Below, piece after piece: positions 41,481 to 51,251 of a stretch of 64,000 bases of DNA. A program made the translations under genes and the position numbers. Numbering within the stretch: position 1 is the first letter of the stretch; every line of letters begins with the position of its first letter. The notes beneath the pieces were generated by a model. The model had not been told where the DNA came from. It made no database searches and saw nothing but the letters and a program-made list of their open reading frames with translations. The DNA comes from Azospirillum sp. (GTDB taxonomy: Bacteria > Pseudomonadota > Alphaproteobacteria > Azospirillales > Azospirillaceae), in contig JAIXPD010000095.1 in assembly GCA_027486405.1 (NCBI GenBank), forward strand, positions 1-64,000. The letters are read 5' to 3'.

Positions 41481-41504
41481 CAAGGGGCGATCTCGGCAAA
41501 AGCG

Positions 41505-44135
41505 TCAGACGCGGGCGCGGCGGCGGTCGCCCCGATCCCCGGAGAAGCGATCCCCCGAGGCACGATCCCCCGAGGCACGATCCCCAGAGGCACGATCCAG
41601 GGTGAAGGAGGTCATTTGCTCGCGCAATTGGTCGGCCTGCTCCTCCAACGACCGGGCGGCGGCGGTGCTTTCCTCCACCAGGGCGGCGTTCTTCTGCGTC
41701 ATCTCGTCCATCTGGGCGACGGCGATGTTGACCTCGTCCAGGCCGCTGGCCTGTTCGCTGGTGGCGCGGGCGATTTCCGCGACCAGATCGGCGACGCGGC
41801 CGATGCCGGTGACGATCTCGGTCAGGGCACCGCCCGCCGCGCGCACCAGATCGACGCCCTCGCGCACCTGCGCGCCGCTGTCCAGGATCAGCGCCTTGAT
41901 CTCCTTCGACGCCTGGGCGGAGCGCTGGGCCAGTTGCCGGACCTCCTGCGCCACCACGGCGAAGCCGCGCCCGGCATCGCCCGCGCGCGCCGCCTCCACC
42001 GCCGCGTTCAGCGCCAGCAGATTGGTTTGGAACGCGATCTCGTCGATCACCCCGATGATGTCGGAGATCTTCTGCGAAGACTGCTCGATCCGCCGCATCG
42101 CCTCCACCGCGTCGCCCGCCACCTGACCGCCTCGCGCCGCCACACTGCGGGCGTCGGTGGCGAAACGGTTCACCTGCTGGGCGTTCTCGGCGTTGGAGCG
42201 CACGGTCGCGGCCAATTGTTCCATGCTGGCGGCGGTTTCCTCCAGGCTGCTGGCCTGCTGTTCGGTGCGCTCCGACAGGTCCAGGCTGCCCGCCGCCACC
42301 TCGCGGCTGGCGGTGGCGATGGAGGACGCCGCGCTGTCGATGCGCCGCACGGTGTCGGACAGTTGGACGACGGTGTTGTTGAAATCGTTCTTCAGGCGCT
42401 GGAACACGCCCTCGTAATCCCGTTCGATCCGGCGGGTCAGGTCGCCGTGCGACAGGGTTTCGAGCGCGGTGGCCAGCTCCTCGGTGACGGCGGAGACGTT
42501 CTCCGACAGCCGGTTGATGCCCTCGCTGACCAGCCGGAAGAAACCGACCTTGTCGGTCAGATCGATGCGGTGGGTGAAATCACCACGCACGGCGCGGTCC
42601 ACCATGCTGCTGATCTCGGCCTCGATCGCCAGTTCTTCGGTGCGGTCGCGCCATTCGATGACGGTCCCCAGCTTTTCCCCCTGGCGGCTGACCACCGGGT
42701 TGGCGATGACGTCGAAGGTGCGCCCACCCGCCTTGGCCGACCCGCGATAGGTCTGGGTCAACGCCCCCAACAGACGGCGCTGGTGGCTGGGGTCGCGGTG
42801 GAAGATGTCGTAATTCCGGCCCAGCAGCGCTTTGCTGTCGAAGTTGGGCAGGGCCTTTTTCAGATCGGCCTCGGCGTGGCGGAACATGCCCATGATGGAG
42901 TCGTTGGCGTAGAGGATTTGGCCATCGGCGTCCGCCATCATGATGTTGGCCGACACCCGGTCCAGGGCGATGCGCAGCCGGGCCGCCTCCACCGCCTCGT
43001 CCTTGAAGGCGGCGACGGCGCGGGCCATGTCGCCCATTTCGTCGCCCGCCTGGGTGTGGGGAACGGCGACGTTCAGCTTGCCCGCCAGCAGGTCGGTCAT
43101 CACGGCCTTGATCCCGGTGATCGGGCCGATGATCGACCGGCCGATCCGGCTGGCGGCGAAAACCCCGATCAGCAGCGACAGCAGACCCAGTCCGATCGAC
43201 AGGCGGGTGTTGAAGGTCGCCTCCTGCTCGGCGGCGATCTCGTCGGCCACCTGTTCGGCCCGCAGCGCGGTGATGATGATGCCGATCGCGTCGTTGATGT
43301 TGCCCACCAGCTTGCCCACCTCGGCGGTGCGCTGGGTGATGGTGGCGTTGAGCGCCAGCGCGTCCTTGAAGGCGGCGCGGTAGTCGGTGGAACGCGCCTC
43401 CACGTCGCGCAGGATCGCGCTGACGGTGGGGGAGGCGCGGAAGGCGGCGGTCAGCTCGGTCAGATGCTCGGCCAGCTCCTTGCTCTGTCCCTCCACCTGG
43501 GCGATGGCGGTGGGATCCTTCAACCCCAAGGCGCGGTTGGCGGCAAAGCGGACGGTGATCCAGTGCTTGATCGCCTCCTGCGCGTCGATGGCGGCGGCGC
43601 TGTTGTCCTTGCTCGCCGTCACCACCTCTTCCAGTTGGGCGGTGACGCGCTCGCCGTTCGGATCCATCCGGTCGCGCAGGATGCGGTCGAACCGCTCGCG
43701 CAGTTCGCGGACCTGCTCGAACTGCTCGTGATAGCCAGCGTGCAGCCGCGACAGCTCGGCAAAGGCGGCGGCCTGGGAGGAGGCGGTCAGGATCGCCTGA
43801 CGCTCGCTCATCGCCTTGTCGAAGCTGGTGCGCAGAGCGCGCTGACGCTCCAGCGAGCCGATGTCGCCGGTGAAGATGTAATCCCGCCCCTGGATGCGTT
43901 GGTTGGCCAGCCGGTTTTCCAGATCCTTGGCGAACAGGGCCAGATCGCCCGATTTCAGCGCGTGGTCCAACCGGTCGTTCAGGTTGTGCTGGCCCAGAGA
44001 GCCAATCCCCACTTGCGCGACGATCAAGGCCAGCAGAAAGCCGAAGACCAGCCACAGCCGTTGCGCGATGCCCATGCGGCGAACGGGCGCGCCGTTGGGT
44101 GTGGCGGCGGGCGCGGTGGTGGCGTGCGTGGTCAT
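41505..44135 (-). CDS. Methyl-accepting chemotaxis protein with helical sensor, PAS and double HAMP
   Basis: An 876-residue receptor. It has a membrane helix at ~27-48, a long periplasmic all-helical (HBM/4HB-like) region to ~325, a second helix ([17 protein letters not shown]), HAMP, a cytoplasmic PAS domain (about 430-545, [16 protein letters not shown]), two further HAMP-like segments ([26 protein letters not shown]), and a signalling hairpin with tip [20 protein letters not shown]. The C-terminus ends in (RASGD)n and a basic tail rather than an NWETF-type CheR tether. The ATG at 44135 after CTGGAG is preferred to the ATG at 44156. It is the dedicated receptor of this operon. Confidence 0.93.
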   Translation of the reverse strand: MTTHATTAPAATPNGAPVRRMGIAQRLWLVFGFLLALIVAQVGIGSLGQHNLNDRLDHALKSGDLALFAKDLENRLANQRIQGRDYIFTGDIGSLERQRALRTSFDKAMSERQAILTASSQAAAFAELSRLHAGYHEQFEQVRELRERFDRILRDRMDPNGERVTAQLEEVVTASKDNSAAAIDAQEAIKHWITVRFAANRALGLKDPTAIAQVEGQSKELAEHLTELTAAFRASPTVSAILRDVEARSTDYRAAFKDALALNATITQRTAEVGKLVGNINDAIGIIITALRAEQVADEIAAEQEATFNTRLSIGLGLLSLLIGVFAASRIGRSIIGPITGIKAVMTDLLAGKLNVAVPHTQAGDEMGDMARAVAAFKDEAVEAARLRIALDRVSANIMMADADGQILYANDSIMGMFRHAEADLKKALPNFDSKALLGRNYDIFHRDPSHQRRLLGALTQTYRGSAKAGGRTFDVIANPVVSRQGEKLGTVIEWRDRTEELAIEAEISSMVDRAVRGDFTHRIDLTDKVGFFRLVSEGINRLSENVSAVTEELATALETLSHGDLTRRIERDYEGVFQRLKNDFNNTVVQLSDTVRRIDSAASSIATASREVAAGSLDLSERTEQQASSLEETAASMEQLAATVRSNAENAQQVNRFATDARSVAARGGQVAGDAVEAMRRIEQSSQKISDIIGVIDEIAFQTNLLALNAAVEAARAGDAGRGFAVVAQEVRQLAQRSAQASKEIKALILDSGAQVREGVDLVRAAGGALTEIVTGIGRVADLVAEIARATSEQASGLDEVNIAVAQMDEMTQKNAALVEESTAAARSLEEQADQLREQMTSFTLDRASGDRASGDRASGDRFSGDRGDRRRARV
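41533..41592. repeat. 15-bp tandem repeat inside the MCP C-terminus
   Basis: Four 15-bp units of the type CGATCCCCCGAGGCA lie at 41533, 41548, 41563 and 41578, the middle two identical. They encode the repeated pentapeptide [10 protein letters not shown] on the minus strand. Confidence 0.92.
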
Positions 44136-44238
44136 GGCGGTTGTCTCCAGCGTCATGTGCGTTGGCCGGTGGGGCGGGGTGGGGCCGATGGTGTGATCGC
44201 CGATGGGGGCCGGGGGCGGTCCCCCGGTCGGGTGGCGT

Positions 44239-44796
44239 CTAGGAGGTCGCGGCGCTGCCGGCAATTGCCCGGGTGTCGGCCGGGTCCTGGTGGTCGCCGT
44301 GTTCGTTCGCGAACAGCTTGTCGACGTTCAGCAGCGTCACCATGCGGTTCTCGGCGGTGTAGAGGCCGCTGAGATACTCGGCGTCGATCAGACCGCTGTC
44401 CACGTCGGGCGGCGGTTTGATGGCGTCCGGGCCGATGGCCAGAATGTCGGAAATCGCGTCCACCAGAATGCCCCGCGTGCGCTCGCCAACCTGGATCACC
44501 ACCACCACATGGCGTTTCGTCACCTCGGTCTTGCCCCCGCCGAAACGGGCGCGCAGATCAAAGATCGGAATGATGATGCCGCGCAGGTTGATGACCCCCC
44601 GGACATAGTCGGGAAGATTGGGCAGTCGGCTTTCCGGTGTCCAGCCGCGTATTTCCCTTACGGCCAGGATGTTGACCCCGTATTCCTCGGTGCCGACGGT
44701 GAAGGACACGTATTGATCCTCCGTGCCGTTCAGGGACAGGGCGTCGGACCGGCTGCCTCCGACGGTGGCGAGTGCCATGGAACTGCTCATGCTCAT
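44239..44796 (-). CDS. cheW: CheW coupling protein
   Basis: A 185-residue single-domain Che[22 protein letters not shown], then [28 protein letters not shown] and [11 protein letters not shown]. It couples receptors to CheA in the array. It starts with ATG at 44796 (GAGG upstream), ten bases after cheA. Both termini have ~25 extra residues compared with E. coli CheW. Confidence 0.96.
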   Translation of the reverse strand: MSMSSSMALATVGGSRSDALSLNGTEDQYVSFTVGTEEYGVNILAVREIRGWTPESRLPNLPDYVRGVINLRGIIIPIFDLRARFGGGKTEVTKRHVVVVIQVGERTRGILVDAISDILAIGPDAIKPPPDVDSGLIDAEYLSGLYTAENRMVTLLNVDKLFANEHGDHQDPADTRAIAGSAATS

Positions 44797-44805
44797 CGCT
44801 GGGCC

Positions 44806-47130
44806 TCAGACCGTTTGGCGTTGACGCGGGGAGGGGGAGGGACCGGCCAGCGCCGGGGTGGGGGCTGGACGGGCGCGGTCGCTGTCGCCGGTGTGGCGGC
44901 TCATCTCGCGCAGGCCCGCGACGTCCAGGATCAGGGCGACCCGCCCGTCGCCCAGGATGGTGGCGGCGGCCACGCCATCCAGGCGGCGGAAGTTCGATTC
45001 CAGGCTCTTGATGACGACCTGCTGTTGGCCCAGCACCTCGTCCACCACCAAGCCCAGCCGCGATCCGTCCTCCGTCTCCACCAGCACGACCAGCCCACGG
45101 GTGGCGTCGTCCACCGCCTTGGGGATGCCGAACAGGCGGTGGAGGTAGACCAGCCGCACATATTCGCCGCGCGCCATCATCACGTCGCATTTGTTGACCA
45201 GCCCGTGCAGATCGACGGGTTTTGGCCGCAGGCTTTCCACGATGTTGGTCAGCGGCAGGACGAACCGTTCCTCTCCCACCGAAATGACCATGCCGTCCAG
45301 CACCGCCAGCGTCAGCGGCAGCGACAAAACGAAGCGTGAGCCTTCGCCCGGCGTGGAATAGACGCCGATGCGCCCACCCAACGCCGAGATGTTGCGGCGC
45401 ACCACATCCATGCCGACGCCGCGTCCGGACAGGTTGGACACCTGATCGGCGGTGGAGAAGCCCGGCAGGAAGATCAAATGATCGATCTCCTCGTCGGTCA
45501 GGCTGGCACCGGGTTGGACCAGCCCCTTTTCGATGGCCTTGGACAGCACCTTGGCCCGGTTGATGCCGCGCCCGTCGTCCGTCACCTCGATCACGATGCG
45601 GCCGGAGCGGTGCTGCGCGGACAGATGGACGGTTCCGGCGCGCGGCTTGCCGATGCGCTCGCGCTCCTCCGGCCCTTCCAGCCCATGGTCGATGGAGTTG
45701 CGGATCATGTGGGTCAGCGGATCGACGAGGTTTTCCACCACCGTCTTGTCCACCTCGGTGTTTTCGCCGGAGGTGGCGAGCAGCACCTCCTTGCCGGTCA
45801 GCGCGGCGCATTCGCGCACCAGGCGCGGCATCCGCGAAAAGACACTCGACACCGGTTGCGCGCGAATCGACATCACGCTTTCGCGCAGCTCGCGGGTGTG
45901 CTGGGCCAACTGCTCCAACCCCTCCTGCAACTCCTGGAACTGGCCGGGGGGCAGGTCGCGCAGATGCTCGGCGATCATCGCCTGGGTGATGACCATTTCG
46001 CCGACCATGTTCACCAGCCGGTCGATCTTGTCGAGATCGACGCGGATGGTGTGGGTGGTCAGGCCGCCGTGATCCCCACCGCCGTTGCCGCCGCGCGGCT
46101 TGGTCGGGCCGTCCGTCTTCGCGCCGTCGCCCTTGCCGGTGGTGGCCTGGGCGGCGGCGGCGGGCGCGGTGGTGGCCGGTGGAGTGGTTGTTTGGGTTGC
46201 GGGTGGGGCCGGAACGGCCGCCGGTTCGCTGCGGGCGGGCGGCGGCGCGGCGGCGCTGGCGGCGGGGGCCGTCGGCTCCACCACGGCGGGCAGCGGGGCG
46301 TCGGCGCTGATTTGGAGGTCGCAATCGTCGGCGACGAATTCGAACACGTCGTCGATCCGGTCGCGCCCGACCGACGCGTCGGCGGTCAGGGTGATGGTCC
46401 AGGACAGATGCAGCAGTTCGGCGTCCAGATCGGCCAGCGCGGGCAGATCGTCCAGATGACAGTGGATGTTCACCTCGCCCAGACGGCGCAGGGCGCGCAG
46501 CATGTAGGCCGGTTCGTTGCCCGACAGCAGCAGATCGTTCTTGGGACGGAAACGGATGGTCCAGCGCACGCGGTCGGCGGTGGCGCTGCCCGAACCGGTG
46601 CCGGACGGGTCGTCGTCGGCGCGGGCGGCGTTGATCGCGGCCAGGGCGTCGCCGAAGATCCCGGCCTCGTCATCCTCATCGTCCGGCGTCGCGCTGGCGG
46701 GGGGGGCCGTCGATTCGGCCACCGGCTGTGGCGGGCTGTTGCGATTCGCCGACAGGGCGTGGCGCAGGGCGGCGACGGTGTCGTCGGTCAGGCCGGGTGG
46801 CGGGTCGGTTTCGTCCCCAGCGTAGCCAAGCAACTGGCCCAACAGGTCGTTGGCGCGGATCAGCGTGTCGATCAGGTCGGTGGTGACGGGGATCGCGCCG
46901 TTGCGCAGCTCGTCCATCACCGTTTCGAATTCGTGGGAGAAGGCGACCAGTTCGGAAAAGCCGAAGGCCCCGGCCCCGCCCTTGATCGAATGGACGGCGC
47001 GGAAGATCGCGTTCACCTCGTCCATGTCGACGTCGCCGGGGGACAGCCGCAGCAACCCGGCCTCGGCGACCGCCATCAGTTCGGCGCTCTCGTCGAAATA
47101 GGTCTGCTTGAACCGGCTCAGATCGTCCAC
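44806..47130 (-). CDS. cheA: CheA histidine kinase
   Basis: A 774-residue kinase. The P1 HPt domain has H47 in IFRAVHSIKGGAGAFGF. A linker and P2-like region (about 150-285) is followed by an Ala/Pro/Thr linker. The P3 dimerisation helices (LDKIDRLVNMVGEMVITQAM), the P4 ATPase (DPLTHMIRNSIDHGLE, DDGRGIN, GRGVGMDVV) and the C-terminal CheW-like P5 complete it. It receives array signals and should phosphorylate CheY, CheB and possibly the receiver domains of the two PP2C proteins encoded downstream in the same operon. The stop lies ten bases from the cheW start. Confidence 0.97.
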   Translation of the reverse strand: MDDLSRFKQTYFDESAELMAVAEAGLLRLSPGDVDMDEVNAIFRAVHSIKGGAGAFGFSELVAFSHEFETVMDELRNGAIPVTTDLIDTLIRANDLLGQLLGYAGDETDPPPGLTDDTVAALRHALSANRNSPPQPVAESTAPPASATPDDEDDEAGIFGDALAAINAARADDDPSGTGSGSATADRVRWTIRFRPKNDLLLSGNEPAYMLRALRRLGEVNIHCHLDDLPALADLDAELLHLSWTITLTADASVGRDRIDDVFEFVADDCDLQISADAPLPAVVEPTAPAASAAAPPPARSEPAAVPAPPATQTTTPPATTAPAAAAQATTGKGDGAKTDGPTKPRGGNGGGDHGGLTTHTIRVDLDKIDRLVNMVGEMVITQAMIAEHLRDLPPGQFQELQEGLEQLAQHTRELRESVMSIRAQPVSSVFSRMPRLVRECAALTGKEVLLATSGENTEVDKTVVENLVDPLTHMIRNSIDHGLEGPEERERIGKPRAGTVHLSAQHRSGRIVIEVTDDGRGINRAKVLSKAIEKGLVQPGASLTDEEIDHLIFLPGFSTADQVSNLSGRGVGMDVVRRNISALGGRIGVYSTPGEGSRFVLSLPLTLAVLDGMVISVGEERFVLPLTNIVESLRPKPVDLHGLVNKCDVMMARGEYVRLVYLHRLFGIPKAVDDATRGLVVLVETEDGSRLGLVVDEVLGQQQVVIKSLESNFRRLDGVAAATILGDGRVALILDVAGLREMSRHTGDSDRARPAPTPALAGPSPSPRQRQTV

Positions 47131-47179
47131 GATCGCTCTCCTTGCCCGTGCGCGGTCTTATGGTCGCCGACCCGGCGGG

Positions 47180-47545
47180 TCAACCGCAGACCTTCTGCAC
47201 GACGGAAATCAGTTTGTCCGGGTTGAACGGCTTCACGATCCAGCCGGTCGCCCCGGCGGCCCGCCCCTCCGCCTTTTTCGAATCGTCGGCTTCGGTGGTC
47301 AGCATCAGGATGGGCAGGCTGCGATGGGCCGGGATGGCGCGCAGCTTGCGGATCAGGGTCAGGCCGTCCATCACCGGCATGTTCAGGTCGGTGATGACCA
47401 GATCGACCTTGGACGCGGCGATGGCGGTCATCGCCGCCTGTCCGTCGGCGGCCTCCACCACCTCGTACCCGGCCCCGCGCAGGGTGAAGGACACCATGTC
47501 GCGCATGGTGCGGGAATCATCGACGGTCAAAACCTTCTTTTTCAC
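47180..47545 (-). CDS. cheY: CheY-type single-domain response regulator
   Basis: A 121-residue receiver: KKKVLTVDDSRTMRDMVSFT, phospho-Asp in LVITDLNMPVMDG, Thr in ILMLTTEAD, Lys in GWIVKPFNPDKL. The GTG at 47545, with GGAG six bases ahead and a four-base overlap with the preceding STAS stop, is preferred; an ATG at 47557 would add four residues. It is the likely direct output or phosphate sink of this CheA. Confidence 0.95.
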   Translation of the reverse strand: MKKKVLTVDDSRTMRDMVSFTLRGAGYEVVEAADGQAAMTAIAASKVDLVITDLNMPVMDGLTLIRKLRAIPAHRSLPILMLTTEADDSKKAEGRAAGATGWIVKPFNPDKLISVVQKVCG

Positions 47546-47853
47546 GCGCGGCTCCATTGCTTCAGCCAATCCTGAAGACCCAAATCCTCGCAGGCCTCGG
47601 TCAGGCTGTCCGACGGGGTGGCGATGACAAAGGCGGCCCCGCGCGCGGCGCTGTCGCGGGCCGCCACCACCAGGGTCTGCACGGTGGCGGCGCTGACGCG
47701 CTCCACCGCGTCGGCCTGCACCGTCACGTCGTTGGCGGCGGCGAAGGCGGCGCGCAGGCTGTCCAGCAGCGGTTGCGCCATCGGCAGATCCAGATCGCTG
47801 GGCAGGGTCAGGCGGACGCGTCCGGCCTCTTCGCTCCATTTGATCAGTGTCAT
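47542..47853 (-). CDS. STAS-domain protein, first gene of the che operon
   Basis: A 103-residue SpoIIAA-like protein (MTLIKWSEEAGRVRLTLPSD...). The phosphosite region reads ADAVERVSAATVQTLVVAAR, so a serine is at the usual place (VSAAT instead of DSSG), but the preceding Asp is missing. STAS proteins of this type precede cheY-cheA in several alphaproteobacterial clusters. It differs clearly from the canonical STAS at 37332 and may be a second, divergent antagonist. The start is ATG 47853 with AAGGGGAAACGGGG before it. Confidence 0.85.
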   Translation of the reverse strand: MTLIKWSEEAGRVRLTLPSDLDLPMAQPLLDSLRAAFAAANDVTVQADAVERVSAATVQTLVVAARDSAARGAAFVIATPSDSLTEACEDLGLQDWLKQWSRA

Positions 47854-48000
47854 GCCCCGTTTCCCCTTCGCTGCTCTGCGCTCGGCCACAAGGATGGGTT
47901 AAGCCGAAATCATTGCCATGTTGTGCAAGGTCTTAGAACTTAGGAGCAACCGCAATCCTTTTCGGCGGACAACAGGGAGGGGTTGGCCGCGAATCGGGAT

Positions 48001-48564
48001 TCAGCCTTTCAACCGGGCGATTATGGGGCGGAATTCGGTCAGAACCGCTTCATACACATGACGTTTGAAGGCGACGATCAGGCCGGGCAGCTCCTCCGCG
48101 TCGATCCATTTCCAGGCGTCGAATTCGGGATGATCGGTGTCCAGCCGGATGTCGGCCTCGGTCCCGGTGAAGCGGGCGGCCATCCAGGTCTGCTCCTGCC
48201 CGCGCCAGCGCCCCTTCCACACCCGGCCCAGCAGATCGTCGGGCAGGTCGTAGCGGTGCGGGGTGGCGGACAGGGCGAGGCATTCGGCCTTGGCGGTCCC
48301 GATCTCTTCCTCCAGCTCGCGGAAGGCGGCGCTGCGGGCGTCCTCGCCGTCGTCGATGCCGCCCTGGGGCATTTGCCAGTCGGCCTCCGACCCGGTGCGG
48401 CGGGCGACGAACACCTCCCCCCGGTCGTTCAGCAGCATGATGCCGACGCAGGGGCGGTAGGGCAGCGACTCACGGTCGATGGTTTTGGGGGCGATGGTTT
48501 TTGGGTTGATGGGCTTGGTGTGTTGCTTGTCGTGTTTGGGCATGGGAAACGGCGCTTTCGTCAT
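48001..48564 (-). CDS. rppH: RNA pyrophosphohydrolase RppH
   Basis: A 187-residue NUDIX enzyme that removes pyrophosphate from 5' mRNA ends and so starts decay. It has YRPCVGIMLLNDRGEVFVARR, ADWQMPQGGIDDGED and the full Nudix box with FRELEEEIG, then the family's WKGRWRGQEQTWMAARF. An N-terminal lead of ~35 residues contains a small repeat (NPKTIAPKTIDRE). The ATG at 48564 overlaps the deacetylase stop by four bases; ATG 48543 is an alternative. Confidence 0.93.
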   Translation of the reverse strand: MTKAPFPMPKHDKQHTKPINPKTIAPKTIDRESLPYRPCVGIMLLNDRGEVFVARRTGSEADWQMPQGGIDDGEDARSAAFRELEEEIGTAKAECLALSATPHRYDLPDDLLGRVWKGRWRGQEQTWMAARFTGTEADIRLDTDHPEFDAWKWIDAEELPGLIVAFKRHVYEAVLTEFRPIIARLKG

Positions 48565-49820
48565 TGCTTCTGGATGTTGACCACCGCCGACACCGGGGCC
48601 AGAACCACCCCCCGGTCGTTCAGCGAGGTCATCCACAGGGCGATCCGTTCGATCGTGGTCGGGTAGGGGGAGGCCATGCCCACGGCGGCCCCGTTGGTCT
48701 TGGCCAACCCCTCCAGCTCGCGCAACTGGTCGTCGATGGCCCCGCGCGACAGGTCGCGGTCGATGGTGCGGTCGGCCAGCGCGCGCGGGACCCCGGCCAG
48801 CGTCGCCAGCGGCCCGGCCACGCTCTTGGGGTTGGCGCGGGCGTCGACGAACAGCAGGCCGCGCGCCTTCAGCGCGTCGATCATCGGCTGGACCGCGCCC
48901 TGGTTGGCGGTGAATTTGCTGCCGGTGGTGCTGGTGATGCCGACATAGCCCACCGCCTTGCCCAGCGACCATTCCAGCCGCTCCATGTTGCGGTCGGGGC
49001 CAAGCATGGTCAGCAGGGCGTTGGGGCCGGGATCGTCGCGCGGGTAGTTCAGCGGCTCCATCGGCACGGCGAGCATCACCTCATGCCCCTTGCTCCGCGC
49101 CCGTTCCACCCAATTGTCCAGCCGTTCGGCGTAGGGGACGAAGGCCAGGGTCACGCCGGGCGGCAGTTTGGCCAGCGCGTTGCCGGTGGTCACGCCGCTG
49201 ATGCCCATGTCGGCCATGACGATGGCCACGCGCGGGCGTTTGTCGGCGGCGGGGAAGGGGCGGGCGTAGACCTGCCAGGGCTTGCGACCATCCTCCGCCA
49301 CCTTCGGCAGCGGGCCGTTGCGGCTGTCCTCCACCATGCCCGGCACCGGGGCCGGGGTCAGGGTGACGTTGGCGGTGGCCTCCGGCAGGGCGAGCGGCGC
49401 GGCGTTGGTGGCCGGGCTGGTCGCCGGTGGGGCCGCCGGTGCGGGCATCGCGGGTGTTGCGGGGGGCGGCGCTGGCGGCGGTGTGGGTTGGGCGGCGGCC
49501 GGTTGGGGCGCTTTGGGCGGTGGTGGGGCTGGTGCCGGTTGGGCGACGGTCAGGTGCGCCTTGGGAACGGCGGCTTCCCACGCCTGGGTCGTGGCTTCGG
49601 CGTTCAGCGCCAGCCAACCGACCAGACCGCCCACGGCCAGCACCACGCCGCCGATCGCCCCCAACAGCAGCGTGGGCGGCGGGCGGCGCGGTTTGTCATC
49701 CTCCTCCCCGAAATCGGCGTGGGGATCCATTTTGCGGCGAAGGCGGGCCAGGAACCCGACGCCGGGGCGCAGGCCCCGGACATCGAATTTCAGGCGCCCA
49801 AGAAACGCTGGCGCTTTCAC
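48561..49820 (-). CDS. Divergent polysaccharide deacetylase family protein (YibQ type)
   Basis: A 419-residue membrane-anchored periplasmic protein. It has a basic cytoplasmic lead (1-48), one membrane helix (LLLGAIGGVVLAVGGLVGWL) and a long Ala/Pro linker (about 90-170). The DUF610 deacetylase-like domain follows (RVAIVMADMGISG, LAFVPYAERLDNWVERARSKG, GHEVMLAVPMEP, LLFVDAR). Its place behind envC and ctpA is conserved in proteobacteria and points to peptidoglycan or division-related work. Enzymatic activity is unproven in the family. Confidence 0.9.
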   Translation of the reverse strand: MKAPAFLGRLKFDVRGLRPGVGFLARLRRKMDPHADFGEEDDKPRRPPPTLLLGAIGGVVLAVGGLVGWLALNAEATTQAWEAAVPKAHLTVAQPAPAPPPPKAPQPAAAQPTPPPAPPPATPAMPAPAAPPATSPATNAAPLALPEATANVTLTPAPVPGMVEDSRNGPLPKVAEDGRKPWQVYARPFPAADKRPRVAIVMADMGISGVTTGNALAKLPPGVTLAFVPYAERLDNWVERARSKGHEVMLAVPMEPLNYPRDDPGPNALLTMLGPDRNMERLEWSLGKAVGYVGITSTTGSKFTANQGAVQPMIDALKARGLLFVDARANPKSVAGPLATLAGVPRALADRTIDRDLSRGAIDDQLRELEGLAKTNGAAVGMASPYPTTIERIALWMTSLNDRGVVLAPVSAVVNIQKQ

Positions 49821-49841
49821 CGCGTCGTGCTCCCGATCCGG

Positions 49842-51251
49842 TCAGCGCCCGGCGGCGCGCGATTGGAACAGCGCGACACCGCGCAACAGGTCGAGCGCCC
49901 GGGTCAATTGGTTGTCGAACGGCGGGGCCGCCCCCGGAGTCGCCGCAGCCGGGGCGTCGGGATCGGCCGGGGTGGCCGCCGGTGCCGGAGCGTTGGCGGG
50001 CGGGGTGGCGTTGGCCGGGGTGGTCGCGGCGGGTGGGGTGTTGGTGTTGGCCCCGGCGGCGGGCGGCTTGGCCCGGTTCTGGTTGGCCGGGTCGGTGTTG
50101 CGCAGCGAGCCTTTCAGATCGGCCTCGCGGCGGCGGGCGACGTTGCCCTCCAGATCCTCCACCTTGGCGACGTGCACCTCGATGTCGGGGGTGATGCCCA
50201 GTTGCTGGATCGAGCGGCCCGACGGTGTGTAATAGCGCGCCGTGGTCAGGCGCATCGCCCCATGGCCGGGCAGCGGGATGATGGTCTGGACCGATCCCTT
50301 GCCAAAGGATTGCGTCCCCATGATGATCGCGCGCTTGTGGTCCTGCAACGCACCGGCGACGATTTCCGAGGCGGAGGCCGACCCGCCGTTGATCAGCACG
50401 ACCAGCGGCAGCCCCTTGATCAGGTCGCCCGGCTTGGCGTTGAAGCGGGTTCCCTCTTCGGACTTGCGGCCACGGGTGGAGACGATCTCCCCCTTGTCCA
50501 GGAAGCTGTCGGACACCGACACCGCCTGGTCGAGCAGCCCGCCGGGGTTGTTGCGCAGATCCAGCACGAAGCCGCGCAGCTTGTCGCCCAACTGCTGCTG
50601 GATCGCCGCGATGGCCTTTTCCAGGCCGACCTGGGTCTGTTCGTTGAAGCTGGTGATGCGGACATAGCCGATCTCGCCCTCCACCCGGTGGCGGACGGAT
50701 TGCACCTTCACCACCGCGCGGGTCAGCGACACCTCGAACGGTTCGCCGACGTCGCCCCGGCGGACGGTGATCTTCAGCTCGCTGCCCACCGGGCCGCGCA
50801 TCTTTTCAACGGCCTCGTTCAGGGTCAGGCCCATGACCGGATCGCCGTTCAACTGCACGATCAGGTCGCCCGGTTGCAGACCGGCGCGAAAGGCCGGGGT
50901 GTCGTCGATGGGCGACACGACCTTGACCAGGCCGTTTTCCATCGTCACCTCGATCCCCAACCCGCCGAACTCACCCCGGGTCTGGACCTGCATGTCCTGG
51001 TAATTCTTTTTGTTCAGGTAGCTGGAATGCGGATCCAGCGAGGTCAGCATCCCGTTGATCGCCGCCTCGACGAGTTGCTCGTCCGTGACCTTTTCCACAT
51101 ATTCGGCGCGCACGCGCTCGAACACGTCGCCGAACAGGTTCAGTTGCCGGTAGGTCTCCGACGTGTTGCTGGATTGGGCGGTGACGGTGGCAACCCCAGC
51201 GCCGATAAACACCAGGGCCGCCGCCGCAGCGGCTCGCTTCAACATCCTCAT
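49842..51251 (-). CDS. ctpA: C-terminal processing peptidase, S41 family
   Basis: A 469-residue periplasmic serine protease with a signal peptide (LKRAAAAAALVFIGAGVATVTA), an N-terminal helical domain and a PDZ domain (about 85-165, FGGLGIEVTMENGLVKVVSP). The S41 core has catalytic Ser in NGGSASASEIVAG and Lys in TQSFGKGSVQT. The C-terminal ~90 residues are a Pro/Ala/Asn-rich tail. It starts with ATG directly after the envC stop (TAGATG). It trims envelope proteins and often regulates peptidoglycan hydrolases. Confidence 0.95.
   Translation of the reverse strand: MRMLKRAAAAAALVFIGAGVATVTAQSSNTSETYRQLNLFGDVFERVRAEYVEKVTDEQLVEAAINGMLTSLDPHSSYLNKKNYQDMQVQTRGEFGGLGIEVTMENGLVKVVSPIDDTPAFRAGLQPGDLIVQLNGDPVMGLTLNEAVEKMRGPVGSELKITVRRGDVGEPFEVSLTRAVVKVQSVRHRVEGEIGYVRITSFNEQTQVGLEKAIAAIQQQLGDKLRGFVLDLRNNPGGLLDQAVSVSDSFLDKGEIVSTRGRKSEEGTRFNAKPGDLIKGLPLVVLINGGSASASEIVAGALQDHKRAIIMGTQSFGKGSVQTIIPLPGHGAMRLTTARYYTPSGRSIQQLGITPDIEVHVAKVEDLEGNVARRREADLKGSLRNTDPANQNRAKPPAAGANTNTPPAATTPANATPPANAPAPAATPADPDAPAAATPGAAPPFDNQLTRALDLLRGVALFQSRAAGR

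Noticed and set aside
40623-44372. A 1249-codon plus-strand open frame opposite cheR and the MCP
   Set aside because: It is a shadow of two well-identified genes and shows only reverse-complement composition.
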